The position numbers were made by a program, and so were the translations under genes. From the NCBI RefSeq assembly GCF_030929615.1, contig NZ_JAVFVU010000004.1, positions 186,001-250,000 of the forward strand: 64,000 bases of DNA, written 5' to 3'. The notes beneath the pieces are model-generated. The model saw only the letters and a program-made list of their open reading frames with translations. It searched no databases and was not told where the DNA came from. Source of the stretch: Dyadobacter sp. LHD-138 (lineage in GTDB: Bacteria; Bacteroidota; Bacteroidia; Cytophagales; Spirosomataceae). Shown here one piece after another: positions 25,198 through 34,639 of this stretch; the first letter of the stretch is position 1; every line of letters begins with the position of its first letter.

Positions 25198-28100
25198 TTA
25201 AAATGTTACCTGAATACCTCCCAGAAATGATTTAGCCTGCGGATAAACAAAGTTGTCCACGCCCATGACGGTATTGGAACCGGCGTAAGTGTTCACTTCC
25301 GGGTCAAATCCGCTGTAATTCGTAATCGTGAAAAGATTGTTGGCGCTTACATAAATTCGGATAGCCTGAATGCCTTTGAAACGCGGCAGGGTATAACCCA
25401 GCGTCACATTTTTACAGCGCAAATAGGATCCGTCTTCCACGACATAATTGGTGATCGGCAAACGGCCTCCCTGGAAGCCACTGGTATATTGGTTGTTGGG
25501 GTTGGTTGGCGACCAGCGGTCAGCCACGCCCGCTAGCATATTGCGCTGCCCCAGCGGGTTTTCGAAAGAAAGACGGCTCGCATTGTAAATATCATTACCC
25601 TGTGTTCCGGAGAAAAATGCGCCGAAATCAAATCCTTTGAAAGACATATTGGTTGAAAAACCGTAAATGAACTTAGGATTCGGATTTCCTACGATCACCT
25701 GATCGGCAGCCGTAATCTGTCCGTCGCCGGTTACGTCTTTTACTTTTTGTCCGCCTAAACGTCCGTCATAACCTGGCAGAATCGTTTCACCGGTTTGGTT
25801 AACACCATCAAAAACATAGGTTTTAAACAAGCCAAGCGGTTCTCCAACTTTTAAAATGGTGTAGGTGGTAACGAAACGTTCGTTGGTTACACCGCCGTCC
25901 AGGTTCAGTACTTTATTCCGGTTGATGGTGGTATTGGCAGAAACATCCCATTTGAAAGCTCCGTTTGCAATGCGTGCATTGGCTGCCAGTTCAAGTCCTT
26001 TATTTTCAAGCGATGCAAAATTGCCTGTGATGTTGGCATAACCCGAGCTAAACGGAAGTGTTTTTACATAAAGTAAATCGTTTGTTTTTTTATGATACAC
26101 ATCCGCAATCAGACTAATCCGGTTGTTTAAAAGACTGATGTCCAGACCGATGTTGGTTTGCCGCGAACTTTCCCATCTCAAATCAGGATTGGCAATGCCG
26201 GTCGGGGCAATACCGGTTACGTAGGTATGGTTGAGGTTGTAATCATAGTTCGCTGCAGGAGTTGAAGCAGACACGATTGACAGAGACTTGTAAGGATCAA
26301 TCCCGCCGGCATTTCCGGTGATACCATAACTGGCGCGCAGTTTCAGGTCGGAAATCCAGGAAATGTCTTTCATAAACGATTCTTCAACAATCCGATAGGC
26401 AGCAGATATTGCGGGGAAGGTACCATATTTATGATTGGCGCCAAATTTGCTTGATCCATCGATGCGGGCCGTCAGATCCAGAAATAATTTGTCTTTGAAA
26501 CCGTAGTTAACCCGTGCCATGTAAGAATCAAGACGCTGGCTGTTTCTGCTGCTGCTCACGGTTCTGGTCAGAGCAAGCTGCAAAGCCTCGTTTTGTGTGG
26601 CATCATTTGGAAAACCGGTGGCATTGATCGAATTGGAGTTTGCCATTTCAACCTGGGTTCCGAAAACAGCCGTTGCTTTGAGGGTGTGATTTTTTGCCAG
26701 ATTGGTACTGTATGTCAGGATGCTTTCGTGCAGCAAGGCCAGATAGTTGGAATTAGATTTCGATCCGGATCCTGAATTATCGTTCAGATCGGATTTGTTA
26801 ACAATGGATCTTGGTGAGTAAAAATCGTATAACTCGCCACGCTGATCTGCGTTGAAGGAAGCGCGATAGGTTAATCCTTTGAAAAGTGTGGCTTCCCCGT
26901 ATAAATTGACCAAGGTTCTTTTAATCGTTCTTTGGTTTAAAACGGCAGCAAAACCCAGCGGATTGGTTACCTCACGGTATTGCGGACCTTGTTCGCCAAA
27001 CGGGAAGAGTGTTCCGTCGGGGCGGTAAGGAACCAGTGTTGGAGGCGCGCCAATGGCTGCACCCAATACTGAAGAAAGCACGGCACCACCGTCGCCAACG
27101 TTTTCACCACCCGTCTGAATTCCGTCACTGACAGAATAACTTCCCAGAATACTGGTTCCGATTTTGATGCGGTTGGAAAGTTTGTGATCAAGGTTCAGGC
27201 GGTATGAATAGCGTTTGAAATCCGAGCTGATGATCGTTCCCTGCTGGTCGAAAAAGCTCAGCGACATCGCCAGCTGTGTTTTTTCATTCCCTCCGTTTAT
27301 TGATAACTGATGGTTTTGAATCGGTGCTTTCCGGAAAATCAGGCTTTGCCAGTCGGTGCCTTGCCCGAGTGAAGCGGGGTCTTTGTAATAGGTGTTTTTA
27401 AAAACTTCATTTTCCAGCTGTGCGAATTGAGAAGCGTTTAACACATCCAGTTTTTTGTTTATTTTTTGTGTCCCGTAATAACTGTCAAAGGTGACGCGCG
27501 TAGCACCGCTTTTTCCCCTTTTGGTTGTAATTAAAACGACACCATTGGCAGCCCGCGCGCCATATATGGCGGAGGCAGAAGCATCTTTTAAAATCTCAAC
27601 AGACTCTATATCGTTGGGATTTATGGTAGAAAGCGGACTGACATCCGTAATGCCGCCGCCATTGGAAATCTGAATGCCGTCAATAACATACAAGGGTTCT
27701 GAAGAACCGTTAATCGAGTTGGTTCCACGGATTCGGACACTGATATTTCCGCCGGGAGAACCTGAGTTCTGGCTGATCTGAACACCCGCGACACGTGCCT
27801 GTAGACCTTGTGCAATGTTGGCAACCGGTGTCTGAACAAGATCGGAAGCTTTTACCGAAGCAATGGAGCCGGTTGTTTCAACTTTTCGCTGCGTTCCGTA
27901 ACCCACCACCACGACTTCTTCGAGTGCTTTTTGGTCAACCTGCAATGTGATGTCAACCGTTGTTCTGTTGTTGACCGGAATTTCTTCTTTCAGGTAACCT
28001 ACAAATGAAAACACCAGCGTGGCCTGTCCGGAAGCGGCGAGGGAATATGTCCCGTCAACGTTGGATAAGGTGCCCTGCATCGTTCCTTTCACCGTGATAC

Positions 28101-28236
28101 TTGCTCCCGGAACCGGCTGACCGGTTTCATCAATCACCTTTCCTTTGACGGAGTGATCCTGGGCATAAAGACGTTCGCTTGCTGCTCCCATGATCAGCAG
28201 CACGAGAAGACCGATTTTACATAAATTTTTTAGCAT
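25198..28236 (-). CDS. SusC/RagA-family TonB-linked outer-membrane transporter
   Basis: This 1012-residue protein begins with a signal peptide (1-25, ending ERLYAQ), then a carboxypeptidase-regulatory-like domain (KGKVIDETGQPVPGASITVKG, about 30-105), the TonB-box/plug region (VVVVGYGTQRK) and a 22-strand barrel with the usual aromatic C-terminus (GGIQVTF). It imports oligosaccharides across the outer membrane with energy from TonB. Unlike the second SusC in the window it lacks an N-terminal STN signalling domain, which agrees with control by the divergent LacI-type regulator rather than by a sigma/anti-sigma pair. It is the first gene of the cluster that runs to 10836. Confidence 0.95.
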   Translation of the reverse strand: MLKNLCKIGLLVLLIMGAASERLYAQDHSVKGKVIDETGQPVPGASITVKGTMQGTLSNVDGTYSLAASGQATLVFSFVGYLKEEIPVNNRTTVDITLQVDQKALEEVVVVGYGTQRKVETTGSIASVKASDLVQTPVANIAQGLQARVAGVQISQNSGSPGGNISVRIRGTNSINGSSEPLYVIDGIQISNGGGITDVSPLSTINPNDIESVEILKDASASAIYGARAANGVVLITTKRGKSGATRVTFDSYYGTQKINKKLDVLNASQFAQLENEVFKNTYYKDPASLGQGTDWQSLIFRKAPIQNHQLSINGGNEKTQLAMSLSFFDQQGTIISSDFKRYSYRLNLDHKLSNRIKIGTSILGSYSVSDGIQTGGENVGDGGAVLSSVLGAAIGAPPTLVPYRPDGTLFPFGEQGPQYREVTNPLGFAAVLNQRTIKRTLVNLYGEATLFKGLTYRASFNADQRGELYDFYSPRSIVNKSDLNDNSGSGSKSNSNYLALLHESILTYSTNLAKNHTLKATAVFGTQVEMANSNSINATGFPNDATQNEALQLALTRTVSSSRNSQRLDSYMARVNYGFKDKLFLDLTARIDGSSKFGANHKYGTFPAISAAYRIVEESFMKDISWISDLKLRASYGITGNAGGIDPYKSLSIVSASTPAANYDYNLNHTYVTGIAPTGIANPDLRWESSRQTNIGLDISLLNNRISLIADVYHKKTNDLLYVKTLPFSSGYANITGNFASLENKGLELAANARIANGAFKWDVSANTTINRNKVLNLDGGVTNERFVTTYTILKVGEPLGLFKTYVFDGVNQTGETILPGYDGRLGGQKVKDVTGDGQITAADQVIVGNPNPKFIYGFSTNMSFKGFDFGAFFSGTQGNDIYNASRLSFENPLGQRNMLAGVADRWSPTNPNNQYTSGFQGGRLPITNYVVEDGSYLRCKNVTLGYTLPRFKGIQAIRIYVSANNLFTITNYSGFDPEVNTYAGSNTVMGVDNFVYPQAKSFLGGIQVTF

Positions 28237-28437
28237 AGTTAAAAGGGTTTTAAAGTAGCTCTAAAATTGAAATAGTTCAATTTTTTAGTTAAAAGTCAGG
28301 CTTGTTTCGAAATACGAAAATCCTGAAAAGAATGCCTGATACTGGATTAAACCTGAATTTTGACTTGAATATAGGAAGGTGGAAAAGATTGTCAAGGCTA
28401 AAAAAACGCTTAAATATCTGAGATTATCACAAAAAGT

Positions 28438-28467
28438 ATCGGGAACGTTTGCGGATACGTTACCGAT
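28438..28467. promoter_or_regulatory. Operator candidate in the 334-bp SusC-LacI divergent gap
   Basis: The gap 28237-28570 holds no gene. Within it, ATCGGGAACGT (28438-28448) and ACGTTACCGAT (28457-28467) form an inverted repeat with 10 of 11 positions matching around TTGCGGAT. The core GCAAACGTTCCC read on the minus strand also resembles the AACGTT-centred half-palindromes bound by LacI-family proteins. Its place between the divergent regulator and SusC genes fits control of both. The remaining sequence is AT-rich, and no clear -7 box was picked out. Confidence 0.6.
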
Positions 28468-28570
28468 ATATGGTTATGATTATTTTTAATATGAAAATTT
28501 TAAAAAATAATTTTTGGATATCTTTGGAGGATGATTTTATAGTTATTTTCATTTATATTGAAATAATACA

Positions 28571-29740
28571 ATGATTGCTTGTCCCAAATGTTCGGAAGTC
28601 GGTGCGATTATGAAAGCGGGTTATGTCCGGAACAAACAGCGTTATGTTTGTAAGGATTGTAATTACTTTTTTACCTTATCCGATCCGGACCAGACAGCAC
28701 CCGGGAAAAAGAACCGAAGACATCAGACGACCATTATTGATATTGCCAAATCCATCGGCGTTTCCAATTCCACGGTTTCCAGAGCACTGCATGGGCATGC
28801 GGATATTAGTCCGGAAACCCGGCAGGCCGTTCTGGAAATGGCCGCGCAGATGGATTACCAGCCCAATCAGCTGGCGTATAATCTTGTTAAAAGCCGGACG
28901 AACACCATCGGGATGATTGTGCCTGAATTTACAAATTCGTTTTTTCCCAACGTGATCATCGGTGCACACGAAATACTCACGGAAGCGGGCTATAACCTGA
29001 CCATCATGCAGTCCAATGAATCTTATCAGGTGGAAGTTTCCAACACGCGGACGATGCTTGCAAACCGGATCGATGGCCTGCTCATTTCTCTAACGCAGGA
29101 AACCAATAACTATGATCATTTGCAAGTGTTTGAAAAGCGAGGAATCCCGCTGGTTCTTTTTAACCGGGTTTGCGACCACGTAGAAGCACCCAAAGTTGTT
29201 GTTAACGATTTCGATGCGGCTTTTACCGCGGTGGAGCATCTGATCCTGAATGGTTATGAGCGCATTGCACATTTGGGCGGCCCGTTAAATTTGCTGGTAA
29301 GCCGGGAACGTTTGCGCGGTTACCGGGCGGCGATGGAAAAGTATGGGAAACGTGTCGAGGAGAATATGGTGATTCAGGGCATGTTTTCCCAGCAGAAAGC
29401 AAGGATTTATGGAAAATATCTCCTGGATCTCGAAAACCGGCCGGATGCCATATTTGCTGTCAATGATTCATCGGCAATTGAAATTATGCTGATGGCTTTG
29501 GAAAAAGGAATAAGAATTCCGGACGAACTGGGTGTCGTAGGATTTAGTGATAATCCTGAATCTGCGTATATCGGTCCGGGGTTAACGACCATCCGGCAGC
29601 CAACCGGAGAAATTGGTAAAACCACCGCGCAATGGATTTTACAACTGATCGATTCAGAAGAGGAGGTGAATTTACCCAAGCAAAAAGTATTGAAAACGGA
29701 GCTGGTGGTGCGGGGGTCGTCGCGAAGAAGTAAGGGTTGA
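28571..29740 (+). CDS. LacI-family transcriptional regulator with N-terminal zinc ribbon
   Basis: This 389-residue protein has an unusual three-part layout. Residues 1-35 form a zinc ribbon (Cys4, Cys7, Cys27, Cys30, with a QRYVCKDC segment) like the one at the start of IS1-type InsA proteins. After a basic linker, a LacI helix-turn-helix follows at about 53-75 (IIDIAKSIGVSNSTVSRALHG), then the periplasmic-binding-protein-like sensor domain to the end (NTIGMIVPEFTNSFFPNVI). It is divergent from the SusC gene and should respond to a sugar from that locus. A start at the HTH would discard the ribbon; the unbroken frame and the ATG at 28571 favour the long form. Confidence 0.88.
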   Translation: MIACPKCSEVGAIMKAGYVRNKQRYVCKDCNYFFTLSDPDQTAPGKKNRRHQTTIIDIAKSIGVSNSTVSRALHGHADISPETRQAVLEMAAQMDYQPNQLAYNLVKSRTNTIGMIVPEFTNSFFPNVIIGAHEILTEAGYNLTIMQSNESYQVEVSNTRTMLANRIDGLLISLTQETNNYDHLQVFEKRGIPLVLFNRVCDHVEAPKVVVNDFDAAFTAVEHLILNGYERIAHLGGPLNLLVSRERLRGYRAAMEKYGKRVEENMVIQGMFSQQKARIYGKYLLDLENRPDAIFAVNDSSAIEIMLMALEKGIRIPDELGVVGFSDNPESAYIGPGLTTIRQPTGEIGKTTAQWILQLIDSEEEVNLPKQKVLKTELVVRGSSRRSKG

Positions 29741-29895
29741 TTTTTATGATTATTTAAGGATTGAATGAGGTAATTATTATTTTTCTTTTGGTTAACTTCG
29801 ATGCTTTCTCTTTCAGGTCTTATCTTATTAAATTTCAGTGAGTAAGCGTTGCGAGAAACAACCCGTTAGCCATCTGGAAGAAAAATGATCTTATC

Positions 29896-31761
29896 ATGAC
29901 ATCATTTCATAAACTACCCGCGACCATTTTAATTGTTGTTTTCTTCTTTTCTGTTCAGCCATTATTGGGACAGGGCCGGTACGATGGTCCTAAAACAATT
30001 AAGGAATTACAGTTGGCTATTGAGAAAATACTGCAGGAAACAGGAACGCCTGCGGTTGGAATTGCTTTGGTGAATAAGGACAGTACGGTTTGGACGGCTG
30101 GACTGGGAATTGCCAACCTTGAAAAGAATACGAAGGCTACGGAAAATACCATGTTCCGTATTGGTTCAGTCTCAAAAATGTTCGTGTCACTGGCTATTTT
30201 GAAGCTGCAACAGGAAGACAAGGTGAGTCTGAAAGATAAAGTCCGGGATTTGGTTCCGGAAATAGAATTTAAAAATCCGTGGGAGAAAACGGCACTGATA
30301 CGGGTTGAGCATTTACTGGAACATACCACGGGTTGGGATGATATGCGTCTTGGAGACTATGCACTTGATAATCCGAGATTAACACTAAAAGGCGGACTCG
30401 ATTTTTTACCCGCGTCCCGCACCTCCCGATGGATGCCGGGAACGCGCATGGCTTATTGTAATGCGGGCCCTCCCGTGGCCGCTTACATCATAGAAAAAAT
30501 TACCGGTCAGACTTTTGAAGAATACATTCAAAGTAATTTTTTTACTCCGATGGGTATGGAAAATATGACCTATTTTAATTCAGAGGCCTATAAAAAGTTA
30601 GGCGCAGCATTGTACATTGACAAAGAACCGCAGAAATACTGGAATATCAGCGTGCGTCCTTCGGGAGCGATTAATGCTTCCCCAAAAGATATGGCGAGAA
30701 TGTTGAAATTCTTTATTAGCAGGGGATGGGCAGGCAAGAGCCAATTAATCAGCGAAGAATCTTTGAAAAGGATGGAAACAGCCTCTACCACGACCGGAGA
30801 CAAGGCCGGGCTGGAATATGGGTATGGTTTGGCAAATTATTCAACCCCTTACAAGAGTTACGTGTACCGTTCACATGGTGGAGGTGTGAACGGAGGACTG
30901 ACAGACTTTTCGTATCTTCCTACACACCAGCTGGGGTATGCGATCATGATCAATTCCGGCGATGGAAGTGCATTAAGCCGGATTTCAGGCTTGATACGGG
31001 AGTTTCAGACCAAGCGTTTGAGTCCCGATAGGGTTTTTTGGCCTAAGGTAAAAATACAACAACGCACCGATATTTCCGGCTATTATCTGCCAATTAACCC
31101 CAGAGTTGAAAACGCCTATTTTTACGAACGTATTTTAGGCGTGCGACAAATACGGGATAGAAATGAATTTGTTTTCGTAAACAATCTTTTCGGAGGATGG
31201 ACAGAAACGCACCGGGCTATTAACGACAAGCAATACATAGCTGAGGAAACGGGAAAAATAAGTCTTGTGAAGGTAACAGACCCTATTGCCGGCAATGTTG
31301 TGCACGATGGTAACCAGGTGTTGATGCCGGTGTCTCCGTTTATGGTCTATGGCCAGATACTGCTGGGAGGACTCTGGATCTTATATGGGGCGGGGGCGGT
31401 GTTGTTTGGGAGTATTTGGTTAATTAGGTATTGGAGAGGCAAAAATTTCAGTAAAAAAAGTATCTGGCTGGGCCTGTGGCCGTTTATGGCAAGTTTGCTT
31501 GTATTCCTATTATCATTTATTGGCGGGAAAGACCCGTTTGGTTTATTGGGAAGAGTTGGTGTTGTTTCTGTTTCCCTGATGATCGTGACGACATGTTTCG
31601 CCCTGACATCTATATGGTCAGCTATTAATGTAGTCAAAGAGCGAAGGCTGAAAATCAACAGAAATATTTACTGGCATCTGGCCGTTTTGTCGTGTCTTCA
31701 TTTAATCGCAACCTTTTATCTGATGTGGTTTGGTGTGATAGGTATTCAAACCTGGAAGTAG
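29896..31761 (+). CDS. Secreted serine hydrolase of the beta-lactamase/penicillin-binding fold with C-terminal membrane helices
   Basis: The 621-residue protein has a signal peptide (about 1-26, ending PLLGQ), a class C beta-lactamase-fold domain, and a membrane part of four or five helices in the last 150 residues. The catalytic SxxK motif is Ser91-Val-Ser-Lys94 and the YxN motif is Tyr187-Cys-Asn189; an HGG stretch (SHGGGVNGG) supplies the third motif. Such proteins are usually D-aminopeptidases, esterases or peptidoglycan-related enzymes rather than true beta-lactamases. The middle region (about 390-480) is a small beta domain. It stands alone between the LacI gene and a convergent gene, so context gives no substrate. 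Confidence 0.85.
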   Translation: MTSFHKLPATILIVVFFFSVQPLLGQGRYDGPKTIKELQLAIEKILQETGTPAVGIALVNKDSTVWTAGLGIANLEKNTKATENTMFRIGSVSKMFVSLAILKLQQEDKVSLKDKVRDLVPEIEFKNPWEKTALIRVEHLLEHTTGWDDMRLGDYALDNPRLTLKGGLDFLPASRTSRWMPGTRMAYCNAGPPVAAYIIEKITGQTFEEYIQSNFFTPMGMENMTYFNSEAYKKLGAALYIDKEPQKYWNISVRPSGAINASPKDMARMLKFFISRGWAGKSQLISEESLKRMETASTTTGDKAGLEYGYGLANYSTPYKSYVYRSHGGGVNGGLTDFSYLPTHQLGYAIMINSGDGSALSRISGLIREFQTKRLSPDRVFWPKVKIQQRTDISGYYLPINPRVENAYFYERILGVRQIRDRNEFVFVNNLFGGWTETHRAINDKQYIAEETGKISLVKVTDPIAGNVVHDGNQVLMPVSPFMVYGQILLGGLWILYGAGAVLFGSIWLIRYWRGKNFSKKSIWLGLWPFMASLLVFLLSFIGGKDPFGLLGRVGVVSVSLMIVTTCFALTSIWSAINVVKERRLKINRNIYWHLAVLSCLHLIATFYLMWFGVIGIQTWK

Positions 31762-31774
31762 TCTAAACGTTAAA

Positions 31775-31803
31775 AAAGTACGCTTTCAAAGAAAACGCAC
31801 TTT
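31775..31803. terminator. Imperfect hairpin, possible terminator between convergent genes
   Basis: AAAGTACGCTTT (31775-31786) and AAAACGCACTTT (31792-31803) pair with two mismatches around a 5-nt loop. The hairpin lies 14 bp after the serine hydrolase stop, where a terminator is expected, with a short run of A on one side and T on the other. Confidence 0.45.
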
Positions 31804-31848
31804 ATTAACTACAGAAGAAAATTATGATATAATCTTAAATGTCGTCTG

Positions 31849-32823
31849 TCAGCTAAAGACCTTCCGGAATAGTTCCAGGCTTTTTGGGACAGCGGTTGCA
31901 GGATTTTCCTTGCCTTCCATTTCCAGAGAGATATAACCCTTGAAATTGGCTTTGCGCAGGATATCCGCTACTTTTTGATAATCGAGGTCGAGGTCATAGA
32001 AAAAACCTCCGCCATAGTATGTTTTGGCCTGAACGATGGTCGCATAGGGAGCCAGTCTTTCAAACTGAGGATATGGATTTCCGACAAAGTTTCCTGTATC
32101 GACGTTCATACCCATGGCCGGGGATGAGGAAAGTGGTTTATATATTTCCAGTAAATAATCGATATTGGATGACAATCCCCAGTGGTTTTCGATAGCCAGT
32201 ACAACGCCAGCCTTTTCCGCCGCAACGAGACATTCGCCATAGGAATCAATGCACCATTTGATCGCGTCCTGATCTGTGTAACCTTGTATGGCAGGTTCTT
32301 TTCCGTCTTTGTAGTAGGCGGCATCACGTTTTACCGTTCGCCAGCTTCCTGTGTTCATGCGGATTGCGGGTATGCCCATCTGTACCGCAAGGTTGATGCA
32401 TCGGATGGTGTGTGCCACGTCTTTTTTACGATCTTCTGCTTTGGGCTGGACAAAACTTTGATGTATCGAAAGCATCGGAAGTGACAGACCGTTATCGAAA
32501 GCAAGTCGTTTCAGCTTGTTCATGTACGGGATGCTTTCGTCGGTCATCTGCCGATGCAGGATTTCCACCCCGTCGAAACCCAATCGCGCGGCGTCTTCAA
32601 TTACTTTCTCAATCGGATATTTTTTCTCCTCGAAATGCCAGTACGAATAGGTTGACACGGCCAACGGAATTCGGCGGGCTGCGGGAGCCGGTGCTGCGGA
32701 CTTTGCGGATGCATCGATAACGGGAGCGGCCAAAGCAGCAACCCCAGCCAAAGCGGTATTTTTTAACCAATTTCTTCTGGATGAAGAAACTTCCTGGTTT
32801 AAAGGCGTTGATGATTCTTGCAT
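31849..32823 (-). CDS. Exported sugar phosphate isomerase/epimerase-like TIM-barrel protein
   Basis: This 324-residue protein has a twin-arginine-like signal ([20 protein letters not shown], residues 14-33) followed by the xylose-isomerase-like TIM barrel family that includes sugar epimerases and endonuclease IV. Metal-ligand positions can be seen as the glutamates and aspartates in [25 protein letters not shown] and ISLEMEG. The export signal implies a folded, metal-loaded enzyme in the periplasm, perhaps acting on a free sugar or keto-sugar. It lies about 110 bp after the SusD gene of the ECF-controlled locus and is likely its last member. The substrate is unknown. Confidence 0.85.
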   Translation of the reverse strand: MQESSTPLNQEVSSSRRNWLKNTALAGVAALAAPVIDASAKSAAPAPAARRIPLAVSTYSYWHFEEKKYPIEKVIEDAARLGFDGVEILHRQMTDESIPYMNKLKRLAFDNGLSLPMLSIHQSFVQPKAEDRKKDVAHTIRCINLAVQMGIPAIRMNTGSWRTVKRDAAYYKDGKEPAIQGYTDQDAIKWCIDSYGECLVAAEKAGVVLAIENHWGLSSNIDYLLEIYKPLSSSPAMGMNVDTGNFVGNPYPQFERLAPYATIVQAKTYYGGGFFYDLDLDYQKVADILRKANFKGYISLEMEGKENPATAVPKSLELFRKVFS

Positions 32824-32900
32824 TGAAAAATTGAAAAGGTTAGGAATAGTCTTGCTTGAAAAATATAATTAAAGATAGGAATAGTTATTGTTATTCAAAA

Positions 32901-32926
32901 TCACCGGGCGTATAAGTACCCGGTGA
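32901..32926. repeat. Hairpin after the SusD gene
   Basis: TCACCGGG (32901-32908) and CCCGGTGA (32919-32926) form a perfect 8-bp GC-rich stem around 10 nt, 10 bp past the SusD stop. Only a short T-run follows in the direction of transcription, so it may be a partial terminator that lowers expression of the downstream epimerase gene. Confidence 0.5.
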
Positions 32927-32935
32927 TGGTAAGTT

Positions 32936-34600
32936 TTATGGATTTTGTTTTAGAATACTGGAACCCATGATATCAATCTGGGCTTGTGGGATCGGGAAGT
33001 ATTCGCTGCTTCCTTTTTTAAATACTGCGCCAGTCAGGTAGGATCTTTTCTTGCTTTCCTTGGCCAGATAAGCGTTCAAAATTACGTCGGCATTTCCCCA
33101 GCGAACCAGGTCAAAGTGACGGTGCCCTTCCATCGCCAGCTCAACACGACGCTCGAAACGAACGGCTTTCCTTGCATATTCCTGGCTCGTAAACGCCGGG
33201 TACGGTTTTATAAGATAATTGGCTGCCGGGGTTCCGTCGTCCTTTTTAACTATTTCCGTAGCCGCACGTGTTCTGATCTGATTAACGATGGCAAGAGCCG
33301 TCGTAAGATCGTTTTCTTCGACTGCAATTTCAGCACGCATCAGCAGAATGTCAGCGAAACGAATAGCGCGATAGTTGTTGGCGTTTGCACGAGGCGATTC
33401 CGCACCTGAATTTTCACCGTTTGCTGCAAAAAACTTCTTGAAAGTATAAGGGCCTGCAAAGCTTTGGTCACGGATCCAGTTTTTCCCCGGGTGAATTCCC
33501 CAGTTCAGGAAAGGCAAACCTCTGCGGCCAACAGTCCAGTCTAATCTTGGATCAAGTGTTCCATCATAAGGTGTGAAGGGATCGGTCGAAGAAAGGCCTT
33601 CGTCGTTTTTCACATCCGTGTCATTAAAGGTATCCAGAAGAGGCAGCCCGTTTGCATCCGTTTTAAATGCGTTGACAAGATTTTGGGAAGGCTGATAAAA
33701 TCCGCAGCATCCGCCAGGACCTGAGCCATATGGAAAGTTCAGGTTATCGCCCCAGCTTCCGTTTTCACCGCTTCCACCATCAGCAACGGACATTTGTACT
33801 TCAAAAACAGACTCGCTGTTGTTTTCAGTAGCGATCCTGAAATTGTCATGATAATTGGCGACCAATGAGAAAGGACCGTTCGTTACGATATCCACCAGCA
33901 AAGGTTTTGCCGCCGTGTAATCGCTCTGGTACATGTGCGTTTTAGCCAGCATCGCTTTGGCAGACCATTTGCTGGCCCGTCCCACCTGTGCCTTTGTGGC
34001 GGAAAGGTTATCAACGGCAAACTGGAAATCAGCTTCGATCAATGGCCAGATATCCTTGTCGTTTGGCAGGTTGAGATAATCCGTTACTTTTTCATCAACA
34101 TAAGGCACCATGTTCCACATCTTTTTTGCTTCAAAATGGTACCAGCCACGCAGGAATCGGGCTTCGGCGCTGGCTTGTGATTTTTCCGCATCGGTCATAT
34201 CCGTTGCTTTGGCAATCAGACGAAGCACGTCATTGGAACGTGACACACCGTCATACAGCGCTACCCATTTATCATTGAAACCGCCGATATCTGCCTGCTG
34301 GATGTATTTTTCGATGGTTGTGATCTGGGCAAGGTCACCTACGTCACTTCCTTTGTAGCCGTCGTCGGAGGCAACGGTTCCGTAGATCCAGTTACTTACG
34401 GCTGAAAAGTATGTACCACCAGATCCAACTCCGTCCAGTAAGCTGTATGCTCCGATCAGGACTGAATTTACACCGGATTTGTTTGAAAGCATCGCCTCAT
34501 TTCCAACGCCCAGTGGTGTAGTTTCCAGAAATTTATCTTTACAGGAATTCATCATTCCCATGCAAACCAATGCTGTAAATACTAAAATTTTCTTTTTCAT
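32936..34600 (-). CDS. SusD/RagB-family outer-membrane nutrient-binding lipoprotein
   Basis: The 554-residue protein has a lipoprotein signal (lipobox MNSC, Cys20) and the SusD fold: the helical segment AEARFLRGWYHFEAKKMWNMVPYVDE, the mid-protein aromatic binding face, and the C-terminal RFERRVELAMEGHRHFDLVRWG signature. It partners the SusC-like channel encoded 40 bp upstream. A glycine- and cysteine-rich loop (SGPGGCCGFYQPSQ) lies mid-protein and is probably exposed near the binding site. The locus is driven by the sigma factor and FecR at 38399-40212, a layout common in loci for host, plant or fungal glycans. Confidence 0.95.
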   Translation of the reverse strand: MKKKILVFTALVCMGMMNSCKDKFLETTPLGVGNEAMLSNKSGVNSVLIGAYSLLDGVGSGGTYFSAVSNWIYGTVASDDGYKGSDVGDLAQITTIEKYIQQADIGGFNDKWVALYDGVSRSNDVLRLIAKATDMTDAEKSQASAEARFLRGWYHFEAKKMWNMVPYVDEKVTDYLNLPNDKDIWPLIEADFQFAVDNLSATKAQVGRASKWSAKAMLAKTHMYQSDYTAAKPLLVDIVTNGPFSLVANYHDNFRIATENNSESVFEVQMSVADGGSGENGSWGDNLNFPYGSGPGGCCGFYQPSQNLVNAFKTDANGLPLLDTFNDTDVKNDEGLSSTDPFTPYDGTLDPRLDWTVGRRGLPFLNWGIHPGKNWIRDQSFAGPYTFKKFFAANGENSGAESPRANANNYRAIRFADILLMRAEIAVEENDLTTALAIVNQIRTRAATEIVKKDDGTPAANYLIKPYPAFTSQEYARKAVRFERRVELAMEGHRHFDLVRWGNADVILNAYLAKESKKRSYLTGAVFKKGSSEYFPIPQAQIDIMGSSILKQNP

Positions 34601-34639
34601 ATATTGCTGATTTTAAAAATCTGTGTCGGTTTGTTTTCG

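Noticed and set aside
28571-28680. Separate IS1 InsA-type gene remnant
   Set aside because: The zinc ribbon reads on in frame into the LacI domain without a stop, and no IS1 ends or InsB sequence flank it.
29896-31761. True beta-lactamase resistance gene
   Set aside because: The SxxK and YxN motifs are shared with many esterases and peptidases, and the long C-terminal membrane part is not found in class C beta-lactamases.
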